Source: Vreelandella halophila (GTDB taxonomy: Bacteria; Pseudomonadota; Gammaproteobacteria; Pseudomonadales; Oleiphilaceae). From it: DNA of 64,000 nucleotides. Positions 15,691 to 23,924 of the stretch are shown here, one piece after another. The notes under the pieces are model-generated. The model was not told the DNA's origin. It made no database searches and worked only from the letters and a program-made list of their open reading frames with translations. How positions within the stretch are numbered: the first letter of the stretch is position 1; each line of letters starts with the position of its first letter. The translations under genes and the position numbers were made by a program. The stretch is from the NCBI RefSeq assembly GCF_009856365.1, contig NZ_WMEX01000001.1, positions 1 to 64,000 of the forward strand, given 5' to 3'.

Positions 15691-16683
15691 TTACTGCGTG
15701 CCCTCTCCAAGGGTGTGGCCGCGTACCTCCTGGTTGTAGAGACAGGCGTGGTCATGCCACTTCTCTGCAGTGCTGGCCTTGTCGCCCTCCCAGCGGGGAT
15801 CCTGGGGCCGCTCATGGCTGTTCATATAGGCGGACACGTCCCACGCTTCCTGGTCGGAGAGGGCGGCGTGCTTTTTCACGGGGTTGGCCTTGCCCAGGGG
15901 CATGTTGTACTTGATGAAACCGGCTGCGGTGTTGATGCGGTGCATGCCGGCGCCCCAGTTATAGGCCTTCTCGCCCCACAGAGGCGGGAAGATCTGCTTG
16001 CCGTCGGCGGTGAACTTGCCGCTGCCGTCCCCGGAGTGGCAGACGGCGCATTGGGCCTCGTAGATGGACTTCCCGCGGGAGATGGAGTAGCCGTCCTCCG
16101 GTTTCTCGACACTGCGGTAGCCACGCCCGGGCAGGTTCTCGCCGAGAGGGGCGCCCCTGGCGGACCAGAACATGAATGACTGCATGTCTTTCAGGAGCTG
16201 ACTGTCCGGCTTCGGCGGGCCGCCGGCCTCGGAGGCTCCAGCGTTCATCGAGTAGGTGAAGCAGCCGCGGATGCGCTCATCCATGGTATTCACGTGGTCG
16301 TTCTTGCCACGGTATTTGGGGTAGATCCCCCAGGCGCCCCACATGGGCGAGGAGTTGGCGGCCATGCCGCCACCCAGGTGGCAGTTGGCGCAGTTCTGGC
16401 CGTTGCCTACGTGGCGTTTGGCCTCCGGGTGCTGCAGCGTGTTGACGAAGGCCTCCATGCCGCTGCGTACGGCTTCGCCGAACTCGCCCTCGGGCAGCTC
16501 GTCCATGCCGGGGTAGTCGAAGTAGCTCTCGCCCTTGGCCTCGGGCGCCTCTTCCAGCTCCACCTGCTTGGTGAGGGTCTCATCGTCCTGGGCGAGCGCC
16601 GAAGCGGGGATGAGAAGGGCGGCTGCCAGGAAAAGCGCGGTGTGGCGGGCGAGCCCGTTGGTATCCTGATGGGTCTTGTTCAC
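15691..16683 (-). CDS. tsdA: Diheme cytochrome c, thiosulfate dehydrogenase TsdA family (330 aa)
   Basis: A signal peptide (ending ASALAQ, about residue 32) is followed by two c-type haem sites: CANCH at 98-102 and CAVCH at 212-216. Between them lies RIRGCFTYSMN, in which Cys141 matches the unusual Cys haem ligand of TsdA. The enzyme joins two thiosulfates to tetrathionate in the periplasm, or runs in reverse. The GTG at 16683 has GGAGG at good spacing; a GTG at 16695 is less likely. The partner tsdB lies 17 bp upstream and a porin gene follows. The TsdA call is by motif, and other diheme relatives remain possible. Confidence 0.82.
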   Translation of the reverse strand: MNKTHQDTNGLARHTALFLAAALLIPASALAQDDETLTKQVELEEAPEAKGESYFDYPGMDELPEGEFGEAVRSGMEAFVNTLQHPEAKRHVGNGQNCANCHLGGGMAANSSPMWGAWGIYPKYRGKNDHVNTMDERIRGCFTYSMNAGASEAGGPPKPDSQLLKDMQSFMFWSARGAPLGENLPGRGYRSVEKPEDGYSISRGKSIYEAQCAVCHSGDGSGKFTADGKQIFPPLWGEKAYNWGAGMHRINTAAGFIKYNMPLGKANPVKKHAALSDQEAWDVSAYMNSHERPQDPRWEGDKASTAEKWHDHACLYNQEVRGHTLGEGTQ

Positions 16684-16700
16684 GATGGCCTCCACGATGG

Positions 16701-17363
16701 CTATTCGGCGGACGGACGGGCGGGCTGCGAGGCGAACCAGGCGGCCACAGCCTTGATCTCTTCCTCGGTCAGGCGCTTGGCCACCGAGGCCATGAGGTCA
16801 TTGGGGTCGTTCTGGCGGTTGCCGTCCTGCCACGCGGTGAGCTGGTTCTCGATGTAGCTCGCGTGCTGCCCGGAAATGGCGGGAAAATCGGCACCCACGC
16901 CGTCACCACCGGGGCCATGACAGGCGACGCAGGAGGGAACCCCCTTGCGCCACAGGCCCTGCTGGGCAATAGCCTGGCCGCGTTCCAGAACGGACTTGGC
17001 GGCATCGGTGCCCGGCGCCTCCGCCGGCACTTCCATCTCGGCGTAGTATTCGGCCACCGCCCGGCGTTCCTCGGCGGAGAGGCCGCTGGCAATGGGTTTC
17101 ATGGTGGCGTTGTCGCGCTCACCACTGGCCATGTCGTCGAGCTGCTTGGCGAGGTAGTCGGCATTCATGCCGGCCATGCGTGGCCAGCCGGCCGCGCCGT
17201 TGCCGCCCCCATCGGCTCCGTGGCAGGTGACGCAGGCAGCCGCGCCGTTGTCATTGCCCTCCTTCGCCAGTTTCTCGCCGAGATCGTTGGCTGCGGCTGT
17301 TGCCGGCGCCAGTGCGATGAGTAACAGCGCTGGCAGGGGCCCGAGTCGATGGCGACGTTGCAT
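16701..17363 (-). CDS. tsdB: Diheme cytochrome c4-type protein, probable TsdB electron acceptor (220 aa)
   Basis: A signal peptide (to about residue 25) and two c-type haem sites, CVTCH (44-48) and CVACH (145-149), in two similar halves give the cytochrome c4 pattern. TsdB proteins of this kind accept electrons from TsdA and pass them to terminal oxidases. The same frame stays open far upstream, but AGGAG precedes the ATG at 17363 and the signal peptide begins there. It is the first gene of tsdB-tsdA-porin, with a promoter and palindrome at 17419-17456. Confidence 0.82.
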   Translation of the reverse strand: MQRRHRLGPLPALLLIALAPATAAANDLGEKLAKEGNDNGAAACVTCHGADGGGNGAAGWPRMAGMNADYLAKQLDDMASGERDNATMKPIASGLSAEERRAVAEYYAEMEVPAEAPGTDAAKSVLERGQAIAQQGLWRKGVPSCVACHGPGGDGVGADFPAISGQHASYIENQLTAWQDGNRQNDPNDLMASVAKRLTEEEIKAVAAWFASQPARPSAE

Positions 17364-17418
17364 GCGCTCGCTCCTGGATGGGTTTCGGCTTTCCCGGTGC
17401 CTGACTGACCGGCCTTCT

Positions 17419-17456
17419 ATTAGAATATGAATAGATTCTAATGCGCGGACTGTCAA
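17419..17456 (-). promoter_or_regulatory. Promoter with overlapping palindrome for tsdB-tsdA-porin
   Basis: On the minus strand TTGACA (17456-17451) and TATTCA (17433-17428) are 17 bp apart, a sound sigma-70 arrangement. The perfect inverted repeat ATTAGAAT-N8-ATTCTAAT (17419-17442) covers the -10 region, where a bound protein would block transcription. The GAAT-N8-ATTC core recalls operators of ArsR-type sulfur-responsive repressors such as SqrR; that link is a guess. Confidence 0.65.
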
Positions 17457-17675
17457 ATCAGAGAAGAGCAGAGCAGGCATCTCCCCACGTCCCTGGGGGT
17501 ACTGAACTGGATCCAGGGAGCTGGACCGCTTGCAGGTCACCTTTACTCTGGTGCAGCTCTGGAGTGTGGTGGGGGAGGGGGTTGAATTCGCCCTCGCGCC
17601 CACGCACATCTCTGATACAGGGCATTCACAGTGATGCCATTTCTCCAGATGATATTCCAGCCAACGGGAGGAAGC

Positions 17676-18665
17676 ATGGAAAAGCGGGCATTCGGCAACA
17701 CAGACATTCAGGTGACGCCCGTCGGGCTTGGGACCTGGGCCATTGGTGGCTGGATGTGGGGTGGTACGGACGAAGCCCAGTCCATCGATACCATCCACAG
17801 GGCCATCGACAAGGGGATCGGTCTGGTCGATACGGCGCCGGTTTACGGTTTCGGGCGCTCCGAGGAGATTGTGGGCAAGGCGCTGGCCGACGGTCGTCGG
17901 GATCAGGTGGCGCTGGCCACGAAAGTCGCCCTGAACTGGAACGATGATCACGATAAGGTCTGGCGGGACGCGAGTGCGTCGCGCATTGAACAGGAAGTAG
18001 ACGATTCCCTCAGGCGTCTGCAGACGGACAGGATCGACATTTACCAGGTCCATTGGCCGGATCCGGAGACGCCCATGGAGGAGACCGCCCGGGCGCTGGA
18101 AAAGCTCTACCGGGCCGGGAAGATCCGCGCCATCGGTGTCAGCAACTTCACGCCCGCGCAGATGGACGAGTTGCAGAAGACCGTGCCCCTGCACAGCCTG
18201 CAGCCCCCCTATAACCTGTTTGAGCGGGACATCGAGCAGGAAGTCCTTCCCTATTGCCGGGAGAACGGCATCGCGACCATCACCTACGGCGCCCTGTGCC
18301 GGGGCCTGCTGACGGGCAAGATGCGCGAGGATACCCAGTTCACCGGTGACGATCTGCGTAAGAACGATCCCAAGTTCCAGGGTGAACGCTATCGCCAGTA
18401 CCTGAACGCCGTGGCGGAACTGGACCGGTTCGCCCGGGAGCGGTACCAGAAGAACGTCCTCGCGCTGGCGCTTCGCTGGCTGGTGGATCAGCCCGGTGTG
18501 ACGACGGCGCTCTGGGGTGCCAGGAGACCGGAGCAGCTGGATCCGGTCGGTGAGATCGACGGCTGGTCGCTGGATAAGGAAGCGATGACTGCCATCGATG
18601 AGATCCTGGCCCGTTGCATTGATGATCCCGTTGGGCCCGAATTCATGGCGCCTCCGAGTCGGTAA
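17676..18665 (+). CDS. Aldo/keto reductase (329 aa)
   Basis: It has the AKR (beta/alpha)8 signature: FGNTDIQVTPVGLGTWAIGG at the start and the catalytic tetrad Asp52, Tyr57 (DTAPVYGFG), Lys83 (ATKVALNW) and His126 (YQVHWPDP). It also has AIGVSNF and an NADPH-binding end segment. It reduces aldehydes or ketones with NADPH in the cytoplasm; the substrate cannot be read from sequence. CGGGAGG precedes the ATG at 17676; an ATG 15 codons upstream is less likely. The 233 bp before it hold no other gene. Confidence 0.88.
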   Translation: MEKRAFGNTDIQVTPVGLGTWAIGGWMWGGTDEAQSIDTIHRAIDKGIGLVDTAPVYGFGRSEEIVGKALADGRRDQVALATKVALNWNDDHDKVWRDASASRIEQEVDDSLRRLQTDRIDIYQVHWPDPETPMEETARALEKLYRAGKIRAIGVSNFTPAQMDELQKTVPLHSLQPPYNLFERDIEQEVLPYCRENGIATITYGALCRGLLTGKMREDTQFTGDDLRKNDPKFQGERYRQYLNAVAELDRFARERYQKNVLALALRWLVDQPGVTTALWGARRPEQLDPVGEIDGWSLDKEAMTAIDEILARCIDDPVGPEFMAPPSR

Positions 18666-18790
18666 TGGGGGGTCTTCTTTGGCCGCGGGCTGGCCATTGG
18701 TATGGCACTGGTGGAGCAGGAAAACCTGTCCCGCCCCTGATATCTGCTTTATCCTGCGCCACCATCCCATGAGCCAAGGAACCTCCTACG

Positions 18791-20173
18791 TTGAGCCAGA
18801 TGTCTTTTTCCACCCTGGGGCTGCAGCCGGCGCTGCTTGAGAGCCTGTCGTCGCTGGGCTACGAGACCATGACGCCGATCCAGGCTCAGAGCCTGCCGCC
18901 CATCCTGGCCGGGCAGGACGTCATCGGGCAGGGCAGGACCGGTTCGGGCAAGACCGCGGCCTTTGGTCTGGGGCTGTTGAACCGGCTCAATGCCGAGCGC
19001 TTTCAGGTTCAGGCGCTGGTGCTTTGCCCCACGCGGGAGCTGGCGGACCAGGTAGCGCGGGAGATCCGCCGGCTTGCCCGGGCGACGGCCAACGTGAAGG
19101 TGCTGACCCTGTGCGGTGGCACGCCCATTGGGCCGCAGATCGGCTCGCTGGAGCATGGCGCCCACATCATCGTGGGCACGCCGGGGCGGATTGAGGATCA
19201 CCTGCGCAAGCGCACCCTCGACCTGGGCCGACTGGAAACCCTGGTGCTGGATGAAGCGGACCGGATGTTCGACATGGGTTTCGAGTCCGCCCTTGAGGCG
19301 GTTTTCGGGAGTGTTCCGGGCAAGCGCCAGAACCTGCTGTTCAGCGCCACTTTCCCCGATGCGATCCAGGCCGTTGCGGAACGCCACATGCACAACCCGG
19401 TTCGCGTCCAGGTGGAGGAAAGCCACGACGACAGCAGTATCCGCCAGCACTTCATCCGCCTGCCGGATGAGCAGCAACGCATGACCGCGTTGCGCCTGCT
19501 CCTGCTGCAGCTCCGGCCGGCCTCTGCCGTGGTCTTCTGCAATACCAAGCGCGATACCCGGGATCTGGCGGATGAGCTCTGCCGGCACGGCTTTGATGCA
19601 CTGGCCCTGCACGGGGATCTGGACCAGAAGGAGCGCGACCAGACCCTGGTGCGCTTCGCGAACCAGAGCGCCTCGATCCTGGTGGCCACGGACGTGGCGG
19701 CCCGGGGGCTGGACATTGACGCGCTGGACGCGGTGTTCAACTATCACATCGCCCGTGACAGCGACGCCCATACGCACCGCATCGGCCGCACGGGCCGTGC
19801 CGGGGAGCAGGGCAATGCCTATACCCTGTATACCGGGAAAGAGAGCCATAAGGTGGTTCGGCTGGAGGCCGAACTGGACCTGAGCATTGAGCCTGAGTCA
19901 CTGCCGCCGTCTGAACGGCTTGAGGAGCGCGCCTACAAGGCGCCGATGGTGACGCTGCAGATTGATGGCGGCCGGAAGCAGAAGGTCCGCCCCGGCGATG
20001 TGCTCGGGGCCCTTACCGGCGACAACGGGATTGCCGGTAACCAGGTCGGCAGGATCGATATCGCCGAGAATTGGGCCTATGTGGCCGTGGCACGCGAGGC
20101 GGCCAAACCCGCCCTGCAGAAACTGCGTGACGGCAAACTGAAAGGTCGCTCATTCCGGGTCAGGGCGATCTGA
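18791..20173 (+). CDS. dbpA: ATP-dependent RNA helicase DbpA (460 aa)
   Basis: All DEAD-box motifs are present: Q motif (MTPIQAQSLP), GRTGSGKT (48-55), PTRELA, DEAD (154-157), SAT and HRIGRTGRAG. The C-terminal domain GGRKQKVRPGDVLGALTGDN leading to IAGNQVGRIDI is the RNA-binding domain that directs DbpA to hairpin 92 of 23S rRNA during large-subunit assembly. The start is probably the TTG at 18791, with AAGGAA upstream; ATG 18800 is the alternative. The 3' end overlaps convergent mqo by 24 bp. Confidence 0.93.
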   Translation: MSQMSFSTLGLQPALLESLSSLGYETMTPIQAQSLPPILAGQDVIGQGRTGSGKTAAFGLGLLNRLNAERFQVQALVLCPTRELADQVAREIRRLARATANVKVLTLCGGTPIGPQIGSLEHGAHIIVGTPGRIEDHLRKRTLDLGRLETLVLDEADRMFDMGFESALEAVFGSVPGKRQNLLFSATFPDAIQAVAERHMHNPVRVQVEESHDDSSIRQHFIRLPDEQQRMTALRLLLLQLRPASAVVFCNTKRDTRDLADELCRHGFDALALHGDLDQKERDQTLVRFANQSASILVATDVAARGLDIDALDAVFNYHIARDSDAHTHRIGRTGRAGEQGNAYTLYTGKESHKVVRLEAELDLSIEPESLPPSERLEERAYKAPMVTLQIDGGRKQKVRPGDVLGALTGDNGIAGNQVGRIDIAENWAYVAVAREAAKPALQKLRDGKLKGRSFRVRAI

Positions 20174-21628
20174 ATCCCGCGGGACAATCCCCAGCTGCCC
20201 GTTGACCTCATCCCGGATGGCCCGGTATCGCTCGGCGTTATGGATCAGCGTTTCCAGGTCGTCTTCAGGGAAGATCTCCTTGCGTTTCTTTTGCGCCTCT
20301 TCCGTCGAGAAGATGGATGGCAGAAGCTGTTCCAGGCAGCGCAGCATTACCTCGGGCGAGACCGAGGCACCCGGTGAGGCCCCCAGCAGCGTTCCATAGG
20401 TCTTATCCTCGGACACCACGATTTCGGTTCCCATCTGCAGGTCGCCGTCCTTGATGATCTGCACCCGCTGGCCGGCCTGGATGGGCTTCCAGTCGAACTT
20501 CTTACTCATACCGGGTGCGAACTGCTCCAGCTCCTCGAACATGCTCTTGCTGCCCTTGAAGGATTCGGAGAGCAGGTACTTCACCAGCGGGAAGTGTTCC
20601 ATCGCCACGGAGAGAAGGCTGGGGATGTCGTGCACGCGCAGGGCCCGCAGGTAATCAAAGAAGCCGCGGCCTTTCTCGAGGATGGGATTGAACGAGGCGA
20701 AGGGGCCAAACAGCAGGTAATGCTTGCTCTCCACCACCCGCAGGTCCAGGTGCGGAACGGACATGGGCGGCGCGCCGACTTTCGCCTTACCGTAGGTTTT
20801 GGCGGTGTAACGTTTGGCCTCTTCCGCGCTGATCTCGGCCTGCAGGAAGCGCCCACCCACGGGGAATCCCGCGTAGCGGCTGCGGAACGGCAGGTGACTT
20901 TTCTTCAGCAGCGGGAAGGCGCCGCCGCCGGCACCGACGAACAGCACGTCGGCCTTGTACTGCACGGGCTCTCCGTGGCGATACGCTTCGACGAGCCAGC
21001 TCCCTGTGGGACTGCGGTGGGCCCGCTTCACATGCACCCCGTGTTCAATGGTCACGCCGAGGTCCTGTACCAGGTGGCTCGCGATCTGGCTGGTCAGGGC
21101 GCCAAAATTGATGTCCGTGCCGGTTTCGACAACGGTGGCCGCCATTTTTTCATGGCGGGGCCGGTCTTCCATGGTGTAGGGAATCCAGCGCTTGATCTCA
21201 TCAAAGTCTTCCGAGTAGCGCATCTGCTCAAAGAAATGATGCGCGGACATGTCCCGGTGGCGCAGTTTTAACAGGTCAATGGCCTGGGATGGGACGATGG
21301 TGCAGTGTTTGGTTTGATTGATGAACGTTTTGGGGTCGTTGATGATGCCCTGCCTGACCAGGTATGCCCAGTACTGTTTGGCGACATTGAACTGCGCGTG
21401 AATCTTCAGGGCTTTATCGACCGAGATGACTTCTTCGTCGACCGGTGTGTAGTTGAGTTCGCAGTTCGCTTCGTGGCCGGTGCCGGCGTTGTTGAAGGCG
21501 GACGAATTGCCCGCTCCCACACTGTCCGTCCGTTCCAGAATCGTGATGTCGAGTTCGGGGGCCATTTCCTTTGCCAGGGCGGCAAAAGTGGTTCCCATGA
21601 TCCCCGCGCCGATGACGATTACGTTCAT
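20150..21628 (-). CDS. mqo: Malate:quinone oxidoreductase (492 aa)
   Basis: An FAD-binding MNVIVIGAGIMGTTFAAL start and family blocks SVGAGNSSAFNNAGTGHEAN, CELNYTP and LLGASPGASVSPEVMLRCLE identify Mqo. It oxidises malate to oxaloacetate at the inner membrane, feeding electrons to quinone. The start ATG at 21628 begins directly with the dinucleotide-binding fold; the open frame further upstream is non-coding in character. The Shine-Dalgarno sequence is weak. The gene converges on dbpA, with stop codons overlapping by 24 bp. Confidence 0.93.
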   Translation of the reverse strand: MNVIVIGAGIMGTTFAALAKEMAPELDITILERTDSVGAGNSSAFNNAGTGHEANCELNYTPVDEEVISVDKALKIHAQFNVAKQYWAYLVRQGIINDPKTFINQTKHCTIVPSQAIDLLKLRHRDMSAHHFFEQMRYSEDFDEIKRWIPYTMEDRPRHEKMAATVVETGTDINFGALTSQIASHLVQDLGVTIEHGVHVKRAHRSPTGSWLVEAYRHGEPVQYKADVLFVGAGGGAFPLLKKSHLPFRSRYAGFPVGGRFLQAEISAEEAKRYTAKTYGKAKVGAPPMSVPHLDLRVVESKHYLLFGPFASFNPILEKGRGFFDYLRALRVHDIPSLLSVAMEHFPLVKYLLSESFKGSKSMFEELEQFAPGMSKKFDWKPIQAGQRVQIIKDGDLQMGTEIVVSEDKTYGTLLGASPGASVSPEVMLRCLEQLLPSIFSTEEAQKKRKEIFPEDDLETLIHNAERYRAIRDEVNGQLGIVPRDSDRPDPE

Positions 21629-21649
21629 AATATCTGCCCGTCCGCGTAT

Positions 21650-21673
21650 CCGGTGGCGCGTGGCGCCACCCGG
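21650..21673. repeat. GC-rich hairpin between the DUF2855 gene and mqo
   Basis: Arms GGTGGCGC (21652-21659) and GCGCCACC (21663-21670) flank a three-base loop, with further pairing outside. No T run follows on either strand. It could be a weak terminator for the DUF2855 gene or a structure in the mqo leader. Confidence 0.35.
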
Positions 21674-21734
21674 TTTCCAGAATGAATCTAACACGGCCAT
21701 GGTATGCCGTGAATGAAGGTTATGAACGCCCGCG

Positions 21735-22847
21735 TCAGGGGGCGAGCGTCAGGGTCAATCCCTGGTCGGGGTTGATGCGCCCTTCCAGGGTATCCTCATA
21801 CGCCTGGGCCACAGCCTCAGCGCCGCGCACGTCACGGATTGTCATCCAGCCTTCCATGGACGCAACCAAAGGCGCCCAGAGGCCTGCAAAACGCTGCATG
21901 AGCGCGGCTGTGCCGTATTCCCCGGCGGCCTGTTCCCAGTATTTGGGCGCGAAAAACAGCTCCGGCTTGGGGCCGGGCAGGCCCTTGCCGCCACCGCGCT
22001 GGTCCCAGTGGGAGGCACCCACCAGTGAGCTGAACTGCAGCTGGTCGCCGAAGTGCTCATGCAGGCGGCCAAGCACCTGGCCGTTGCCGGCGAAGTCCAC
22101 GGAGACGCTGGCCTGGTCCGCATCCAGCGTCTCCAGTTCATCATAGGGCACCACCCGGTCGTAATAGCCCAGCCGGCGCACGAATCCGGCATGGCCGGGG
22201 GAGGTCAGGGCGGTCAGGACCCTGGGCCCGCCGCGCGTCTCACGCTGATGGTTGAGCATGAACGCCAGCCCCAGCGCTGTCTTGCTGGAGGCACTGGTCA
22301 GGATCACCTGCTCCGCCTCAAAAAAGGTCTGCCGGGCCAGGAAGTCGTCCAGCAGGAAGGAGGTGACCAGAAGCGGGCGCAGCAGCATCTGGAAGGCTTC
22401 GTGTTCCGGCCGGTAGGCCGGGTCGTTGGCGGTGAACACGTACTGGTTGTAGATGCCCGGAAGGTCCTGGCGATGGGCGGCGATGTCAGTGAAGCCACTC
22501 TTGCTGACACGCCCCGGCTGCACCCTGAGCTGGCGCGCCATGGGCAGGTAACCGTAGATCCGTGTGCCTTCCGTCACGTCCGGATGCCGTGATGCGGCCA
22601 CATCGGCGAAGCCCCAGACCGGGATCTGGCCCCACGGCTTCTCGACGGGGAAGAAATCCCAGTAGTGAAATGCATCGCCCAGGGCGGCGTAGGTGATGTT
22701 GTTGGCGGTGAAGGAGAACCGGTCAATGGCCAGCAGCACCTCGCCCTCGGCCAGGTCCCCGGGCTGGATGGGATCCTGTTCCAGAACACTGTGTTCGTGG
22801 AGGTTCTCGCGGTTGACCACAAAGGTGGTATTGGAAGAAAGGGTCAT
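21735..22847 (-). CDS. DUF2855 family protein (370 aa)
   Basis: The protein has a medium-chain dehydrogenase/reductase-like layout: FSFTANNITYAALGDAFHYW near the start, then a nucleotide-fold region (VILTSASSKTALGLAFML). The family is widespread but lacks a firm biochemical role; annotators call it DUF2855. No zinc-binding Cys cluster is visible. The ATG at 22847 begins MTLSSNTTFVVNRENLHEHS. The frame remains open to 23312, but that part runs antisense to the next gene and is not believable. It lies 106 bp upstream of mqo on the same strand. Confidence 0.8.
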   Translation of the reverse strand: MTLSSNTTFVVNRENLHEHSVLEQDPIQPGDLAEGEVLLAIDRFSFTANNITYAALGDAFHYWDFFPVEKPWGQIPVWGFADVAASRHPDVTEGTRIYGYLPMARQLRVQPGRVSKSGFTDIAAHRQDLPGIYNQYVFTANDPAYRPEHEAFQMLLRPLLVTSFLLDDFLARQTFFEAEQVILTSASSKTALGLAFMLNHQRETRGGPRVLTALTSPGHAGFVRRLGYYDRVVPYDELETLDADQASVSVDFAGNGQVLGRLHEHFGDQLQFSSLVGASHWDQRGGGKGLPGPKPELFFAPKYWEQAAGEYGTAALMQRFAGLWAPLVASMEGWMTIRDVRGAEAVAQAYEDTLEGRINPDQGLTLTLAP

Positions 22848-23048
22848 GGGTGTACCTTCATGGGTCAGTCGACAGTAGCAGTCCTGTATTGTTAGCAACC
22901 ACTTTACTGATCTTCGCGGGGAAGACCCAATGCAGTTTTGCATGGATCGGTATTGTCTGGCTGTGGTCCTCCTTGGCCATTTGAGCTTGGAGTTGTAGAT
23001 TGCAGGCAGTGAACTGTCGAAATGAGTGCCGGAAATAGGGGCTATGCC

Positions 23049-23924
23049 ATGCGGATTGGGTTTATCGGAATCGGGGCCATGGGGAATCCCATGGCAAAAA
23101 ACCTCATCGATGCGGGCTTTGATGTCACCGTCTGGAATCGTTCCGGTGAAAAATGCCAGCCACTGGTAGCCGCCGGTGCCAGGCAGGCCGACTCGCCCGC
23201 GGAATGTGCCACGGCCGATGTTCTTATAACCATGCTGGCCGACGATGCGGCGCTCGATGCCGTACTGCGGGAGCATGATCTGATCGGGGCCATGGCTGCG
23301 AAGACCGTGCATGTGAATATGGCCACGGTTTCAACAGCGACCGCCGTTGAGCTGGCGCAACGTCACGCCTCTGCCGGAAAAGCCTATGTGGCGGCACCAG
23401 TGCTCGGACGGCCGGATCTGGCAGCGGCTGCCAAGCTCAACATCGTGGCCGCGGGGCCTGCTGATGCGATTGAGCAGGCACGACCTGCGCTGGGCAGGAT
23501 CGGGGCGAAAGTCTGGCCCTGTGGTGACGAGCCGGTTCGCGCCAATGCCATCAAGCTCGCCACCAATACCATGCTGGTTTCAGCGGTCGAGTCCATGGCT
23601 GAAGCCACGGCCATGACAGCGGCCCACGGGATCGAGCCGGGCGATTTTCTGGAGATCATTACCAGTTCCATCTTCAGCTGCCCTGCTTACCTGGGGTATG
23701 CCCCGGCAATGGAGAAACGGGATTACGACAACCCCCAGGGCTTCAAGCTGAGGCTTGGTGCCAAGGACATTGACCTGGCACTGACCGCAGCACATGCCGG
23801 CAATGTGCCCATGCCCATGAGCGCGACGGCGCGGGAGCGGCTGGCCGAGGCCATGGCGGCAGGCGACGGGGATAAGGACCTGTCAGTGCTGGCTGAGACG
23901 GCGCGGCGCAGAGCGAATGTATAA
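23049..23924 (+). CDS. NAD(P)-dependent beta-hydroxyacid dehydrogenase family protein (291 aa)
   Basis: The N-terminal MRIGFIGIGAMGNPMAKNL is the Rossmann nucleotide-binding signature of the 6-phosphogluconate/3-hydroxyisobutyrate dehydrogenase family. Catalytic Lys169 lies in NAIKLATNT. The substrate loop reads VAAPVLGRP in place of the common DAPVSGG, so the substrate may differ from 3-hydroxyisobutyrate. The C-terminal helical domain is complete (KDIDLALTAAHAGNVPMPMS). ATG 23049 was preferred to 23022 because the fold begins there and AGGGG precedes it. It overlaps the following exeA-type gene by eight bases. Confidence 0.85.
   Translation: MRIGFIGIGAMGNPMAKNLIDAGFDVTVWNRSGEKCQPLVAAGARQADSPAECATADVLITMLADDAALDAVLREHDLIGAMAAKTVHVNMATVSTATAVELAQRHASAGKAYVAAPVLGRPDLAAAAKLNIVAAGPADAIEQARPALGRIGAKVWPCGDEPVRANAIKLATNTMLVSAVESMAEATAMTAAHGIEPGDFLEIITSSIFSCPAYLGYAPAMEKRDYDNPQGFKLRLGAKDIDLALTAAHAGNVPMPMSATARERLAEAMAAGDGDKDLSVLAETARRRANV

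Noticed and set aside
14704-16179. A 491-residue plus-strand open frame opposite the porin and tsdA
   Set aside because: It is an Ala/Val/Gly/Asp-rich mirror of GC-rich coding DNA and no family pattern is seen.
17538-17553. CACC-N8-GGTG inverted repeat as a MerR-type operator for the aldo/keto reductase
   Set aside because: The arms are only four bases and no matching promoter boxes were found.
17364-18770. Minus-strand open frame extending the TsdB reading frame upstream by more than 450 codons
   Set aside because: It is antisense to a clear aldo/keto reductase, has no domain, and TsdB has its own signal peptide and ribosome-binding site at 17363.
22848-23312. Upstream extension of the DUF2855 frame
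   Set aside because: It runs antisense to the start of the dehydrogenase gene and reads as low-quality sequence; the family start is at 22847.
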